DNA of 64,000 bases, from the NCBI GenBank assembly GCA_028285495.1, contig JANQPB010000006.1, positions 310,001 through 374,000 on the forward strand, in the 5' to 3' direction. A program made the translations under genes and the position numbers. Each line of letters begins with the position of its first letter. Within the stretch, counting starts at the first letter, position 1. Positions 49,890 to 58,520 of the stretch are shown in pieces. This DNA comes from Acidimicrobiales bacterium (GTDB lineage Bacteria > Actinomycetota > Acidimicrobiia > Acidimicrobiales > SZUA-35). Below the pieces are notes generated by a model. The model did not search any database. It had not been told where the DNA came from and saw only the letters and a list, made by a program, of their open reading frames with translations.

Positions 49890-50981
49890 ATGAGGGCCGC
49901 AGTGCTGACCGAGCAGCCGGGTGAGCTGGCGATCGAGGAGCTGAGCATCGACAGGCCCGGGCCGGGCGAGGTGCTGATCCAGACCGTCGGGGCCGGCCTC
50001 TGCCACAGCGACCTGCACTTCATGGAGGGCCTGTTCCGGACGGCGCTGCCGGTGGTGATGGGTCACGAGTCGGCCGGGATCGTGCAGGCGGTCGGCGACG
50101 GCGTCGACTACGTCGAGCCGGGCGATCACGTGGTCGCCTGCCTGTCGATCTTCTGCGGCAGCTGCCCCCAGTGCCTCAGCGGCCACCCGAGTCGCTGCGC
50201 GAACCCGCAGGCCACGTCTCGGGCGAAGGGGTCCCCGCCGCGGTTGACCCGGGCCGACGGCTCGCCGGTCGACCAGTTCGCCCGGCTCGGGGGTTTCGCC
50301 GAGGAGATGCTCATCCACGAGAACGGCCTCGTGAAGGTGACCGAGGACATGCCGCTCGACCGGGCGTGCCTGATCGGTTGCGGCGTGACGACCGGCTTCG
50401 GGGCGGCCGTGCGGACGGCCAACGTGCAGGTCGGGACCACGGTCTGCGTGATCGGGGCCGGTGGGATCGGGCTGTCGGCCATCCAGGGGGCGAGGATCGC
50501 CGGCGCCAACCGGATCGTCGCCGTCGACCTGTCGACGGCGAAGCTGGAGACGGCCCAGCGGATGGGCGCCACCCACGTGGTCGACGCCTCGGCCACCGAC
50601 GACGTCGTCGGCGCCGTCCGGGACCTGACGGGCGGCGGCGTCGACTATGCGTTCGAGGCGATCGGTCGATCGACGACGGTCCGCCAGGCCTTCGACATGC
50701 TGGTGCCGGGCGGGGTGGCCACCGTGATCGGGATGGTGCCGTCGAAGGACGAGGTCACCCTCCGGGGCATCGACTTCCTCTCGGAGAAGAAGCTGCAGGG
50801 CTCGGCCATGGGCTCCAACCAGTTCCGGACCGACATCCCCCGCATGATCGACATGTACCTGGACGGGCGCCTGCTGCTCGACGAGATGGTGTCGGCCCGC
50901 ATCGAGCTGGACGCGGTCAACCAGGGCTACGAGATGATGCGAAACGGGGAGGTGGCGCGAACGGTGATCACCTTCGAGTGA
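49890..50981 (+). CDS. Zinc-dependent alcohol dehydrogenase
   Basis: A 363-residue medium-chain dehydrogenase. The catalytic zinc is bound by Cys in GAGLCHSDLHF and the His of VVMGHESAGIVQAVGDGVD; the structural zinc loop is CGSCPQCLSGHPSRC. The NAD-binding Rossmann motif is VCVIGAGGIGLSAIQGARIA. It oxidises an alcohol with NAD; the substrate is not evident, but closeness to the molybdenum hydroxylase makes an alcohol-to-aldehyde-to-acid route conceivable. Start ATG 49890 has GGGGGA upstream. It converges with TetR, overlapping its end by 14 bp. Confidence 0.92.
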   Translation: MRAAVLTEQPGELAIEELSIDRPGPGEVLIQTVGAGLCHSDLHFMEGLFRTALPVVMGHESAGIVQAVGDGVDYVEPGDHVVACLSIFCGSCPQCLSGHPSRCANPQATSRAKGSPPRLTRADGSPVDQFARLGGFAEEMLIHENGLVKVTEDMPLDRACLIGCGVTTGFGAAVRTANVQVGTTVCVIGAGGIGLSAIQGARIAGANRIVAVDLSTAKLETAQRMGATHVVDASATDDVVGAVRDLTGGGVDYAFEAIGRSTTVRQAFDMLVPGGVATVIGMVPSKDEVTLRGIDFLSEKKLQGSAMGSNQFRTDIPRMIDMYLDGRLLLDEMVSARIELDAVNQGYEMMRNGEVARTVITFE

Positions 50982-51576
50982 CCGACGCCGTCGCTCCCCC
51001 GACGAGCGCCGCCGCGTGCTCGCCGGCCAGGACCAGGACCTCGGCGTCACGCCGCGTCCGGGCCAGGATGAACGATCCCTCGAGCAGGGCGACGACCGTG
51101 GTGGCCACGGCCCGGACCTCGGGCCGGTGGTCGCGCCCCGCCGCCGCCGGCGGTCCACCGGCGATCAGGTCGGCGATGGCGTCGACCCAGTCGACGAACA
51201 CCGAGTCGGCGGCGTTCCGGAGTCGCTCGTGCTCGCTGGCCACCTCGCGGGCGACGGTGCCGATCGGGCAGATGTCGAGGAAGTCGCCCTCGGCCAGCGT
51301 CTCGGCCGCTCCGGCGAAGAAGTCGGCCACCGCTCGAGCGGGGTCGGCGCAGGACTCGGCCGCCATGAGCTCGAAGAGCCGGCGGTAGGCGGCACCGCTC
51401 TCCACCAGGACCGCCTCGGCCAGCTCGGCCTTGCCCCCGGGGAAGAAGTGGTAGATCGACCCGGTGGTGGCGTCGGCGACCTGGCCGATGGCGGACAGCG
51501 ACGTGCCGTGGTAGCCCCGGCGCCGGAACAGCTCGTTGGTCGCGGTCACGATCCGCTGCCGGGTGTCGTCACTCAT
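50968..51576 (-). CDS. TetR/AcrR-family transcriptional regulator
   Basis: A 202-residue repressor. The N-terminal helix-turn-helix is RQRIVTATNELFRRRGYHGT then SLSAIGQVADATTGSIYHFF, typical of the family. The C-terminal ligand domain (residues 60-200) includes ICPIGTVAREVASEHERLRN. A perfect palindrome lies 11 bases upstream of its start and a near-copy 34 bases further, so it probably represses itself and the divergent membrane-protein gene. It could also control the convergent alcohol dehydrogenase, though that gene has its own promoter gap. Confidence 0.9.
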   Translation of the reverse strand: MSDDTRQRIVTATNELFRRRGYHGTSLSAIGQVADATTGSIYHFFPGGKAELAEAVLVESGAAYRRLFELMAAESCADPARAVADFFAGAAETLAEGDFLDICPIGTVAREVASEHERLRNAADSVFVDWVDAIADLIAGGPPAAAGRDHRPEVRAVATTVVALLEGSFILARTRRDAEVLVLAGEHAAALVGGATASVTRR

Positions 51577-51586
51577 GCCTTGAGTC

Positions 51587-51602
51587 TAGAGCGATCGCTC
51601 TA
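51587..51602. promoter_or_regulatory. Perfect 16-bp palindromic operator next to tetR
   Basis: TAGAGCGATCGCTCTA is a perfect dyad 11 bases before the TetR start. Such sequences are typical TetR-family operators. It is likely to overlap the regulator's ribosome site or promoter. Confidence 0.65.
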
Positions 51603-51620
51603 CTAGGGTGGCTCGAGAGC

Positions 51621-51636
51621 TGGAGTGATCGTTCTA
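51621..51636. promoter_or_regulatory. Second, imperfect copy of the TetR operator
   Basis: TGGAGTGATCGTTCTA matches 13 of the 16 bases of the first site, with the centre 34 bases away, close to three helical turns. It lies 35 bases before the divergent membrane-protein start. A pair like this suggests cooperative binding. Confidence 0.5.
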
Positions 51637-51670
51637 GACGTCCGCCGGGTACGGCAGGAAGGTGGTCGAG

Positions 51671-52132
51671 ATGTCGGGGTCCGGGTCGGCGGTGAGGACG
51701 GCGCTCGGGTGGCCGGCGGTGATCTTCACCGCGACGTGGGTGATCCACACCGCCGACCACGTCCGCCGAGGCACCGAGACCACGCCTGACGGGGTGATCT
51801 GGGGTGGCACGCTGGTCGCCGTGCTCGCCTCGGTGGCCCTGACGCTGATCGCGACCGGCCACCCGATCGCCCCGATGGCCACTGCGCTGGTGTTCCCCGC
51901 CATCGCCATCGGTGTCGCCGCCTCCCACCTGCTGCCCGACTGGGGTTGGCTCTCCGAACCGTTGCTGATCGAGCCGGTGGCCGACCGCTTGGCCGCGGCC
52001 GCCGCCTCGCTTGAGATCGTCGGCGCGGCGTACCTCGGCTGGTGCGGGCTGCGGATCGTCCGGGCCAACGGCTACCGGTTGCTCGTGTCGGCCGGCCAGA
52101 CGGGCCCGGATGCCGGCCCGGCCGGCGCCTGA
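51671..52132 (+). CDS. Small four-helix membrane protein under TetR control
   Basis: A 153-residue protein with four hydrophobic helices. Loops carry HTADHVRRGTETTPDGV after helix one and SHLLPDWGWLSEPLLIEPVA after helix three, which may be binding residues. I do not recognise a named family. ATG 51671 is preferred, with AGGAAGG upstream; GTG 51662 is possible. It diverges from tetR across the paired palindromes, so it is the likely main target of that repressor. A role in handling or exporting a toxic small molecule is a guess. Confidence 0.7.
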   Translation: MSGSGSAVRTALGWPAVIFTATWVIHTADHVRRGTETTPDGVIWGGTLVAVLASVALTLIATGHPIAPMATALVFPAIAIGVAASHLLPDWGWLSEPLLIEPVADRLAAAAASLEIVGAAYLGWCGLRIVRANGYRLLVSAGQTGPDAGPAGA

Positions 52133-52224
52133 TCCGATCCGCCGGTGGCCGACCCCGGCGGCCGACCCGATCGCGACCTCGATCGCTCCTGCCTCCGAGC
52201 CCCTCGACCGGGCCGTGGCCGTCC

Positions 52225-54312
52225 TCAGGGTCGGGTCGAGATCCGGCGACGGGCTGCGGCCGGGCGCTCGGCCCCGGCCGCCGCCTCGACCCCCGCGGCC
52301 CGATCGATCGGGTGGGGGGCCATGCCGTCCGGGCCCGGCGGGGCCAGCTCGGGCGGGAACATGGCATAGCCGGACTCGTCGCGGGCCGCTCGCCCCAGGT
52401 TCAGCTCGCGGGCGTTCGCCCCCTTCGGCGGCTCGACCGGGGTCCCGTCGACCATCTCGATGTCGACCCACCACTTCTTGACCGGGTTGATCGACCCCCG
52501 CCCGATCCGATCGTCGAGTCGGGCGATCCACGACCGGGCGAACGGCAGCTTGATCGCCGCCCACTGGAACGGCCGCTCGGACAGCACGCCCTCGACGTTG
52601 TAGGGACACGTCTTCATGCAGCGACCACAGGCCGAGCCCCGCATGTTGGTGATCCGGTAGCGGGCACAGCGGTCGACGTCCGGCTTCCACATCTCGTAGC
52701 CGTTGAACATCACCTTGTCGCCGAAGCGGATGGCCCCGCACGGGCACTCGCGGGCGCACTTGGTGCACTTCTCACAGAAGTCCTGCAGGCCGAAGTCGAT
52801 CGGCCGGTCGCCGGTCAGCGGGAGGTCGGTCGTGACCACGCCCGACTTGAACCGCGGGCCGACGAACGGGTTGAGCACCAGCTCGCCGATCCTCGACAGC
52901 TCACCGATTCCGGCCTCGAGCAGCAGCGGGATGTGGTTGACCTCGTCGAGGCGGGCGGTGTGGGCGGTGGCGTCGTAGCCGAGCGAGCGGATGTGGGCCG
53001 CGAGCGTGCAGGCGATCATCGACGCCCGCAGGTAGGCCCGCATCGACTGCGCCCCACTGACCCAGTCGTCCCCCGAGGCCCCCTCCATCGTCTCGTAGCC
53101 CTGGTCGAGCACGAAGACGATGCCGTTGCGGTGGCGTGGCTCGATCTCGGTTCCGTCGGGATGATGGGAGTACCAGGCGTGGGTCGGGACCCGGCAGACG
53201 CCGGTCATGTCGGCCCCGAGGAAGTGCCCGAGGGCCTTGACCGCATCGGCGTTGGCGTCCGGATCGTCGGCCCCTTCGGCGACGGCGTCGGCGACCGGGC
53301 CGTGCTGCAGGGCGACCAGCCGGTTCAACATCTCGCTCGACGCCATGCCGTGGGGGGCCTTCGGGATGAACCGGGCCACCTCCTTCTGCGGGCGGGGGCC
53401 GAGGTCGCCGGCCCTGGCCCGGACGAAGAAGTTGTGGCGGGCCGGGACCCGCTGCACCTCGTCGTCGACGATCAGCGTGGTCGGCCGGTCGACCCGGGCG
53501 ATCTTCTCCATCGGGTAGCGACCGAGGTGCCAGGGCCGGTGACGGCCATCGAGGCGGTCGAGGCCAGGGCGGGTGCCGCCCCACCCGACGGCGTGGCGGA
53601 CGCCGACCGACAGCGAGGTGAGCGGGGACCGGTCGGCCAGGGGCTCGTCGGTCGGGACGGTCAGGTCGGTCGTGATCACCGCCAACCCGAACCCGCCGGC
53701 CGCCGGGAGCAACGGGTGGCGAATCGCGCCGCCCCGGATCTCGGCCACGCCGGCGTGCAGGGCGACCCGGTCGAGGTCGACGTCGGTCACCGCGTTGGTG
53801 TGGGCGGTGGCGGCGTGCCCGAGCGCCCCGAGGTAGCGGGTGACGACGGTGGCGATCTCCATCGCCCGGATCTCGGCCGCCAGCCGCTCGGCCCCGGCAA
53901 CCCACTCGTGCCCGGGCTCGCCCGGCCGGGCCGGGCGACGATCGGCGACGGCGATGGCCACGGCGGTGGCGTGGCCGTCGATCGGCTCCCCGACCCACAA
54001 CTCGTCGACCGCCTCGGTCACCCCGACGACGTCGGCGTCGAGGAAGAAGCAGTAGCCCCGCAGGTTGTCGAGGGCGGCCCCGTCGGATGGCATCGGAGCC
54101 CGGGCCGGTGCGACCTCGGCGGTCCGGCAGCCGGCGAAGACCTCGACGATGGCGTCGGTGACCGGGGCGTACGACCGGGGCCCCGCCTCGTCCGAGCCCC
54201 CGGCCCGTGGCGGCAGCGGCGACGGGAAGCGTCGGCCCGGTCGCCGTGGCAGTCGTTCGGTGCCGAGGGGGCCCGCGGCCGCCGGACGCGTCCGATTGGA
54301 GAACAACCGCAT
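52225..54312 (-). CDS. Reductive dehalogenase-like corrinoid/4Fe-4S protein with internal duplication
   Basis: A 695-residue protein. Two 4Fe-4S sites lie near the C-terminus: C-x2-C-x2-C-x3-C at Cys513-523 and C-x12-C-x2-C-x3-C at Cys549-569, the pattern of reductive dehalogenases and QueG. A corrinoid-binding nitroreductase-like module occupies about residues 360-505 (SLGYDATAHT and VVTTDLPLTGDRPI). Residues 83-235 repeat it in degenerate form (LGHAATAHT and VITTDLTVPTDEPL). No twin-arginine leader is seen, so it is cytoplasmic, as in catabolic dehalogenases such as NpRdhA. No fused reductase follows the clusters. Electron donor and substrate are unknown. ATG 54312 lacks a strong ribosome site. 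Confidence 0.85.
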   Translation of the reverse strand: MRLFSNRTRPAAAGPLGTERLPRRPGRRFPSPLPPRAGGSDEAGPRSYAPVTDAIVEVFAGCRTAEVAPARAPMPSDGAALDNLRGYCFFLDADVVGVTEAVDELWVGEPIDGHATAVAIAVADRRPARPGEPGHEWVAGAERLAAEIRAMEIATVVTRYLGALGHAATAHTNAVTDVDLDRVALHAGVAEIRGGAIRHPLLPAAGGFGLAVITTDLTVPTDEPLADRSPLTSLSVGVRHAVGWGGTRPGLDRLDGRHRPWHLGRYPMEKIARVDRPTTLIVDDEVQRVPARHNFFVRARAGDLGPRPQKEVARFIPKAPHGMASSEMLNRLVALQHGPVADAVAEGADDPDANADAVKALGHFLGADMTGVCRVPTHAWYSHHPDGTEIEPRHRNGIVFVLDQGYETMEGASGDDWVSGAQSMRAYLRASMIACTLAAHIRSLGYDATAHTARLDEVNHIPLLLEAGIGELSRIGELVLNPFVGPRFKSGVVTTDLPLTGDRPIDFGLQDFCEKCTKCARECPCGAIRFGDKVMFNGYEMWKPDVDRCARYRITNMRGSACGRCMKTCPYNVEGVLSERPFQWAAIKLPFARSWIARLDDRIGRGSINPVKKWWVDIEMVDGTPVEPPKGANARELNLGRAARDESGYAMFPPELAPPGPDGMAPHPIDRAAGVEAAAGAERPAAARRRISTRP

Positions 54313-54406
54313 CGGGCCAGCCTGTCAGCCGGTGGCCGGGGCCGCCACCCGCCCATCGCCCGGCAACACGTCTGGCCGACCGGGCGCGACGCCGGTCGAG
54401 CGTCGC

Positions 54407-54778
54407 TCAGAGGTTCTGGCCGATGCGGAGGAGGTTGCCGTCCGGGTCCCGCATGGCGAACTCCCGCATCCCCCACGGCCGGTCGGCCACCGCGTCCATG
54501 GCGAAGCCGAGCTCGTCCTTCAGGGCCGACCAGGCGGTGTGCCAGGCGTCGACGTCCCGGACGTGCAGGTAGCCGGCGGCCCGATTGGCGGCCGGCCGGA
54601 AGTCGTCGACGACGGAGAGGTGGAGCAACTCCTCGCCCCGGTGCCGGACCAAGGCGTAGGTGTCGTCCCAGGCCTGGACCTCGAACCCCATGGCCCGATA
54701 GAACGTCGTCGCCGGCGCCAGGTCGGCGACCGGGAAGATGATCTTGGTCACGATCTCCGTGCCGGGATTGCTGCCCAT
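54407..54778 (-). CDS. VOC (glyoxalase/bleomycin-resistance) family protein
   Basis: A 123-residue single-domain VOC protein. It has two beta-alpha-beta-beta-beta units: IIFPVADLAPATTFYRAMGF first, then AGYLHVRDVDAWHTAWSALK and EFAMRDPDGNLLRIGQNL, whose DPDGN-LR loop is typical of bleomycin-binding and dioxygenase-like members. Such proteins bind metals or drugs; which applies is unclear. The start ATG 54778 sets the usual length; the reading frame stays open upstream only as antisense of the oxidoreductase. It lies 94 bp upstream of the dehalogenase-like gene and diverges from the oxidoreductase. Confidence 0.8.
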   Translation of the reverse strand: MGSNPGTEIVTKIIFPVADLAPATTFYRAMGFEVQAWDDTYALVRHRGEELLHLSVVDDFRPAANRAAGYLHVRDVDAWHTAWSALKDELGFAMDAVADRPWGMREFAMRDPDGNLLRIGQNL

Positions 54779-54937
54779 GGCGACGACCGTAGCCGGCGGC
54801 CTCCCCGTGGCATCGCCGCACCGGACGGGGACGACGAACTGGCCCGGGCGCGGTCGATCGTCGAAACTGGACGCTGCCCGGCGGGCACCGACCCGGTTCC
54901 ACGACCGGCCGCCGGGGCGACACGCGAGGGGAACGCC

Positions 54938-57900
54938 ATGACCGACACCCTGCCGACCGACGCAACGGGGGCGCCGGCCGCACCGGAGCTCGACGACAAG
55001 TACCGGGCCGAGTCCGGCAGCTTCTTCTTCACCGGCATCCACGCCCTGGTCCGGGTACCGCTCGACCAGATGCGGGCCGATCGCATGGCGGGGCTGAACA
55101 CCGCCACCTTCGTCTCGGGCTACCAGGGGTCGCCGCTCGGCGGCTTCGACCGGGAGATCCTGGCCAACCAGTCGCTGATGGACGCCCATGACGTGGTCCA
55201 CAAGGCGGGGCTCAACGAGGAGCTCGGGGCCACGGCGGTGATGGGCAGCCAGGTGGCCACGACGTTTCCCGAGCAGCGCTACGACGGCGTGCTCGGCATC
55301 TGGTACGGCAAGGCCCCCGGCCTCGACCGGGCCGGCGACGCCATCCGCCACGCCCAGTACGCCGGGACCCACGCCAACGGCGGCGTGCTGGCCCTGACCG
55401 GCGACGACCCGTCGAACAAGTCGTCGACCCTGCCGTCGGCGTCGGAGTTCACGTTGGCCGACCTCCACCTGCCGATCCTGCATCCCGGCAACGTGCAGGA
55501 GGTCCTCGACCTCGGTCGCCACGGGGTCCACCTCTCCCGGACCGCCGGGCTGTGGGCGGCCATCAAGATCGTGACGGCCGTGGCCGACGGGTCCGGCACC
55601 GCCGAGGTCGGCCCCGAGCGCATCACCCCCGTCGTCCCCACACTCGAGTGGAACGGCAAGCCCTACCGCCCCCGGGTCACCGGCCGTCTCGGCGGCAACG
55701 TGGCCAACTCGGTCGAGCGGGAGATCCACGAGGCCAGGATGGAGCTGGCCCGGCTGTACGGGATCGAGAACCGGCTGAACCGGATCACCAGCGACCCCGC
55801 CGACGCCTGGCTCGGGATCGTCGCCTCCGGTCGCTGCTACCACGAGATCCTGGCGGCGGCGTCGTCGCTCGGGCTGGCCGAGGAGGACCTGGCGGCCAAC
55901 GGGATCCGGGTGCTCCAGCTGTCGATGCCGTATCCGTTCGACCGCGACATCGCCAGGACCTTCGCCCGCGGTCTCGAGGAGATCCTCGTCGTCGAGGAGA
56001 AGCGGCCGTTCATCGAGGGCCAGCTGCGGGAGGCCCTGTACGGCATGGCCGGCGCCCCACGCATCGTCGGCAAGCGCGACGACGAGGACCGCATGCTCAT
56101 CCCGGTCCACGGGGCGATCGACGCCGACGCCCTGGTCGAACCGTTGCGATCCCGGCTGCTGACCAGGCTCGACCCGGCCCGCCTCACGCCGCCGCCGTCG
56201 GCCGAGGCCGCCCCGCCGGAGCGGCTCATCGGCGGGAAGAAGCTCATCGAGCTGCTCCCGTCCCGCACGCCCTACTTCTGCTCCGGCTGCCCCCACTCCA
56301 CCGGGACCAAGGTGCCCGATGGCTCCCTGGTCGGCGGCGGGATCGGCTGCCACGGCCTCGTCGGGCTGATGGACTCCGAGCGGGTCGGCACGATCATGGG
56401 CAACACCCAGATGGGTGGCGAGGGCGTCCACTGGATCGGCATCGAGCCCTTCATCGGGGTCGACCACTTCACCCAGAACCTCGGCGACGGCACCTTCGCC
56501 CACTCGGGCTCGCTGTCGATCCGGGCCGCGGTTGCCGCCGGGAGCCACATCACGTTCAAGATCCTCTACAACGGCGCGGTGGCCATGACCGGCGGCCAGG
56601 ATGCGGCCGGGGCGATGCCGGTGCCGAAGCTGGCGTCGTGGCTGCTGGCCGAGGGCGTCAGTCGGGTCATCGTCACCACCGACGAGACCGACCGGTACAA
56701 GGGCATCACGATGCCGTCCGGGGTCGACGTGTTGGACCGGTCCCGGATCGTCGAGGCCCAGGAGCAGCTGCGGGCCGAGTCCGGGGTGACCGTGCTGATC
56801 CATGACCAGCAGTGCGCGGCCGAGAAGCGCCGCGATCGCAAGCGGGGCAAGGTGGCCGACCCGGCGTTGCGGATCGTCATCAACGAACGGGTCTGCGAGG
56901 GCTGCGGCGACTGCGGGGCCAAGTCGAACTGCCTCTCGGTCCAGCCGATCGAGACCGAGTTCGGCCGCAAGACCCAGATCCATCAGTCGTCGTGCAACAA
57001 GGACTACACGTGCATCGATGGCGACTGCCCATCGTTCCTGTCGGTCATCCCCAAGCAGGGAGCAGGGTCCGGCGGCTCGGGCAAAGCCAGCCGGGACAAG
57101 GGCGGGGCCAGGCGGACGCCGACCGTCGACCGCGACCTACTGGTCGACCCGACCCCGATCATCCCGATGGACGACGCCACGATCCGGATGCCCGGCGTCG
57201 GCGGCACCGGCGTGGTCACCGTCTCCCAGATCCTGGGAACGGCGGCCACGCTCGACGGCCGCTACGTCGGCGGGCTCGACCAGACCGGGCTCTCGCAGAA
57301 GGCCGGCCCGGTGGTCTCCGACCTACGCATCACCGCCGAGCCGGTCGAGGGGACGAACAAGGCCACCGCCGGGTCGGCCGACGTCTACCTGGTCTTCGAC
57401 CTCCTCGTCGGGCTCAACCCGACCAACCTGGCCGGCGTCTCCCCCGACCGCACGGTGACCGTGGCCTCGCTGACGAAGACGCCGACCGGGCAGATGGTCC
57501 GGGACGTCAACGCCGCATTCCCCGACCTCGGCCCGCTGCGGGCCGAGCTCGACACCAACACCCGGGCCGAGCACAACCGCTACCTCGACGCCGTCGCCAT
57601 CACCGAGGGGCTGTTCGGTGAGTCGACCACGGCCAACACCTTCCAGCTCGGCGTGGCCTACCAGATCGGCGCCCTACCGATCTCGGCCGGGGCGATCGAG
57701 CAGGCCATCGAGCTGAACGGTGCGGCGGTCGCCGCCAACAAGGCGGCGTTCGACTGGGGCCGGGTGTGGGCGATCGACCCCGAGCTGGTCCGCCAGGCCT
57801 CCGAGCTGCCCGAAGACCACCTGGCCATCCCGTCGCCGAAGCTGGAGAAGGCGATCGTGGCCGCCGGTCTCGGCGACGGCGAGGTCGGCCGGCTGGTCCG

Positions 57901-58492
57901 GATGCGGGCCGCCGACCTCGTCGAGTACCAGAACGACGCCTACGCCCGTCGCTACCTCGACACGGTGGCCAGGGCGGCCTCGGCCGGCCATCCCGAGCTC
58001 ACCGAGGCCGTCGCCCGATACGCCTACAAGCTGATGGCCTACAAGGACGAGTACGAGGTGGCCCGGCTGCTGGTCGACCAGGCGGCCGACCTGACGGTGG
58101 CCAACGCCGTCGGCACCGACGTGACCGTCCGCTACAACCTGCACCCGCCCATGCTCCGGGCGCTCGGCATGGACTCCAAGATCGAGCTCGGCCCATGGTT
58201 CACCCCGGTGCTCAAGAACCTGGCCAGGGGCAAGCGGGTCCGGGGCACCCGGCTCGATCCCTTCGGGCGGGCCGAGGTCCGCCGGGTCGAGCGGGAGCTG
58301 GTCGACGAGTACGAGCGGCTGGTGGCCGACCTGGTCCGCCGGCTCGACGGCGAGGCCGACGAGGCGGCCGCCACCGCGGTGGAGCTGGCGGAGCTGCCCG
58401 ACGCGGTCCGGGGCTACGAGGACATCAAGCTGGCCAACGTCGAGCGCTACCACAGCGAGATGGCCCGCCTCCGGTCCGAGCTGGGCATGTGA
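54938..58492 (+). CDS. Fused indolepyruvate-type 2-oxoacid:ferredoxin oxidoreductase
   Basis: A 1184-residue single-chain enzyme. The N-terminal pyrimidine-binding domain includes GYQGSPLGGFDREILANQSL and GAGT-less GKAPGLDRAGDAIRHAQYAG. The TPP diphosphate site is in FCSGCPHSTGTKVPDG then GGGIGCHGLVGLMD near 447. A ferredoxin-like region has VCEGCGDCGAKSNCL near residue 652 and QSSCNKDYTCIDGDCPSF. The gamma domain starts MPGVGGTGVVTVSQILGTA near 750. It oxidatively decarboxylates an aryl or branched 2-oxoacid, giving acyl-CoA and reduced ferredoxin. ATG 54938 has GAGGGG six bases upstream. The long single-chain form is known in some aerobes. Confidence 0.92.
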   Translation: MTDTLPTDATGAPAAPELDDKYRAESGSFFFTGIHALVRVPLDQMRADRMAGLNTATFVSGYQGSPLGGFDREILANQSLMDAHDVVHKAGLNEELGATAVMGSQVATTFPEQRYDGVLGIWYGKAPGLDRAGDAIRHAQYAGTHANGGVLALTGDDPSNKSSTLPSASEFTLADLHLPILHPGNVQEVLDLGRHGVHLSRTAGLWAAIKIVTAVADGSGTAEVGPERITPVVPTLEWNGKPYRPRVTGRLGGNVANSVEREIHEARMELARLYGIENRLNRITSDPADAWLGIVASGRCYHEILAAASSLGLAEEDLAANGIRVLQLSMPYPFDRDIARTFARGLEEILVVEEKRPFIEGQLREALYGMAGAPRIVGKRDDEDRMLIPVHGAIDADALVEPLRSRLLTRLDPARLTPPPSAEAAPPERLIGGKKLIELLPSRTPYFCSGCPHSTGTKVPDGSLVGGGIGCHGLVGLMDSERVGTIMGNTQMGGEGVHWIGIEPFIGVDHFTQNLGDGTFAHSGSLSIRAAVAAGSHITFKILYNGAVAMTGGQDAAGAMPVPKLASWLLAEGVSRVIVTTDETDRYKGITMPSGVDVLDRSRIVEAQEQLRAESGVTVLIHDQQCAAEKRRDRKRGKVADPALRIVINERVCEGCGDCGAKSNCLSVQPIETEFGRKTQIHQSSCNKDYTCIDGDCPSFLSVIPKQGAGSGGSGKASRDKGGARRTPTVDRDLLVDPTPIIPMDDATIRMPGVGGTGVVTVSQILGTAATLDGRYVGGLDQTGLSQKAGPVVSDLRITAEPVEGTNKATAGSADVYLVFDLLVGLNPTNLAGVSPDRTVTVASLTKTPTGQMVRDVNAAFPDLGPLRAELDTNTRAEHNRYLDAVAITEGLFGESTTANTFQLGVAYQIGALPISAGAIEQAIELNGAAVAANKAAFDWGRVWAIDPELVRQASELPEDHLAIPSPKLEKAIVAAGLGDGEVGRLVRMRAADLVEYQNDAYARRYLDTVARAASAGHPELTEAVARYAYKLMAYKDEYEVARLLVDQAADLTVANAVGTDVTVRYNLHPPMLRALGMDSKIELGPWFTPVLKNLARGKRVRGTRLDPFGRAEVRRVERELVDEYERLVADLVRRLDGEADEAAATAVELAELPDAVRGYEDIKLANVERYHSEMARLRSELGM

Positions 58493-58520
58493 GCACCGAC
58501 CGGCCAGCCCGGTCGGCCCG

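Noticed and set aside
52042..54741. An 899-codon plus-strand frame across the dehalogenase-like gene
   Set aside because: The minus strand has the two 4Fe-4S motifs and corrinoid module; the plus frame is a shadow.
54779..56983. A long minus-strand extension of the VOC gene frame (858 codons in total)
   Set aside because: Only the last 123 codons show a VOC domain. The rest is antisense to the oxidoreductase, which has clear TPP and 4Fe-4S motifs.
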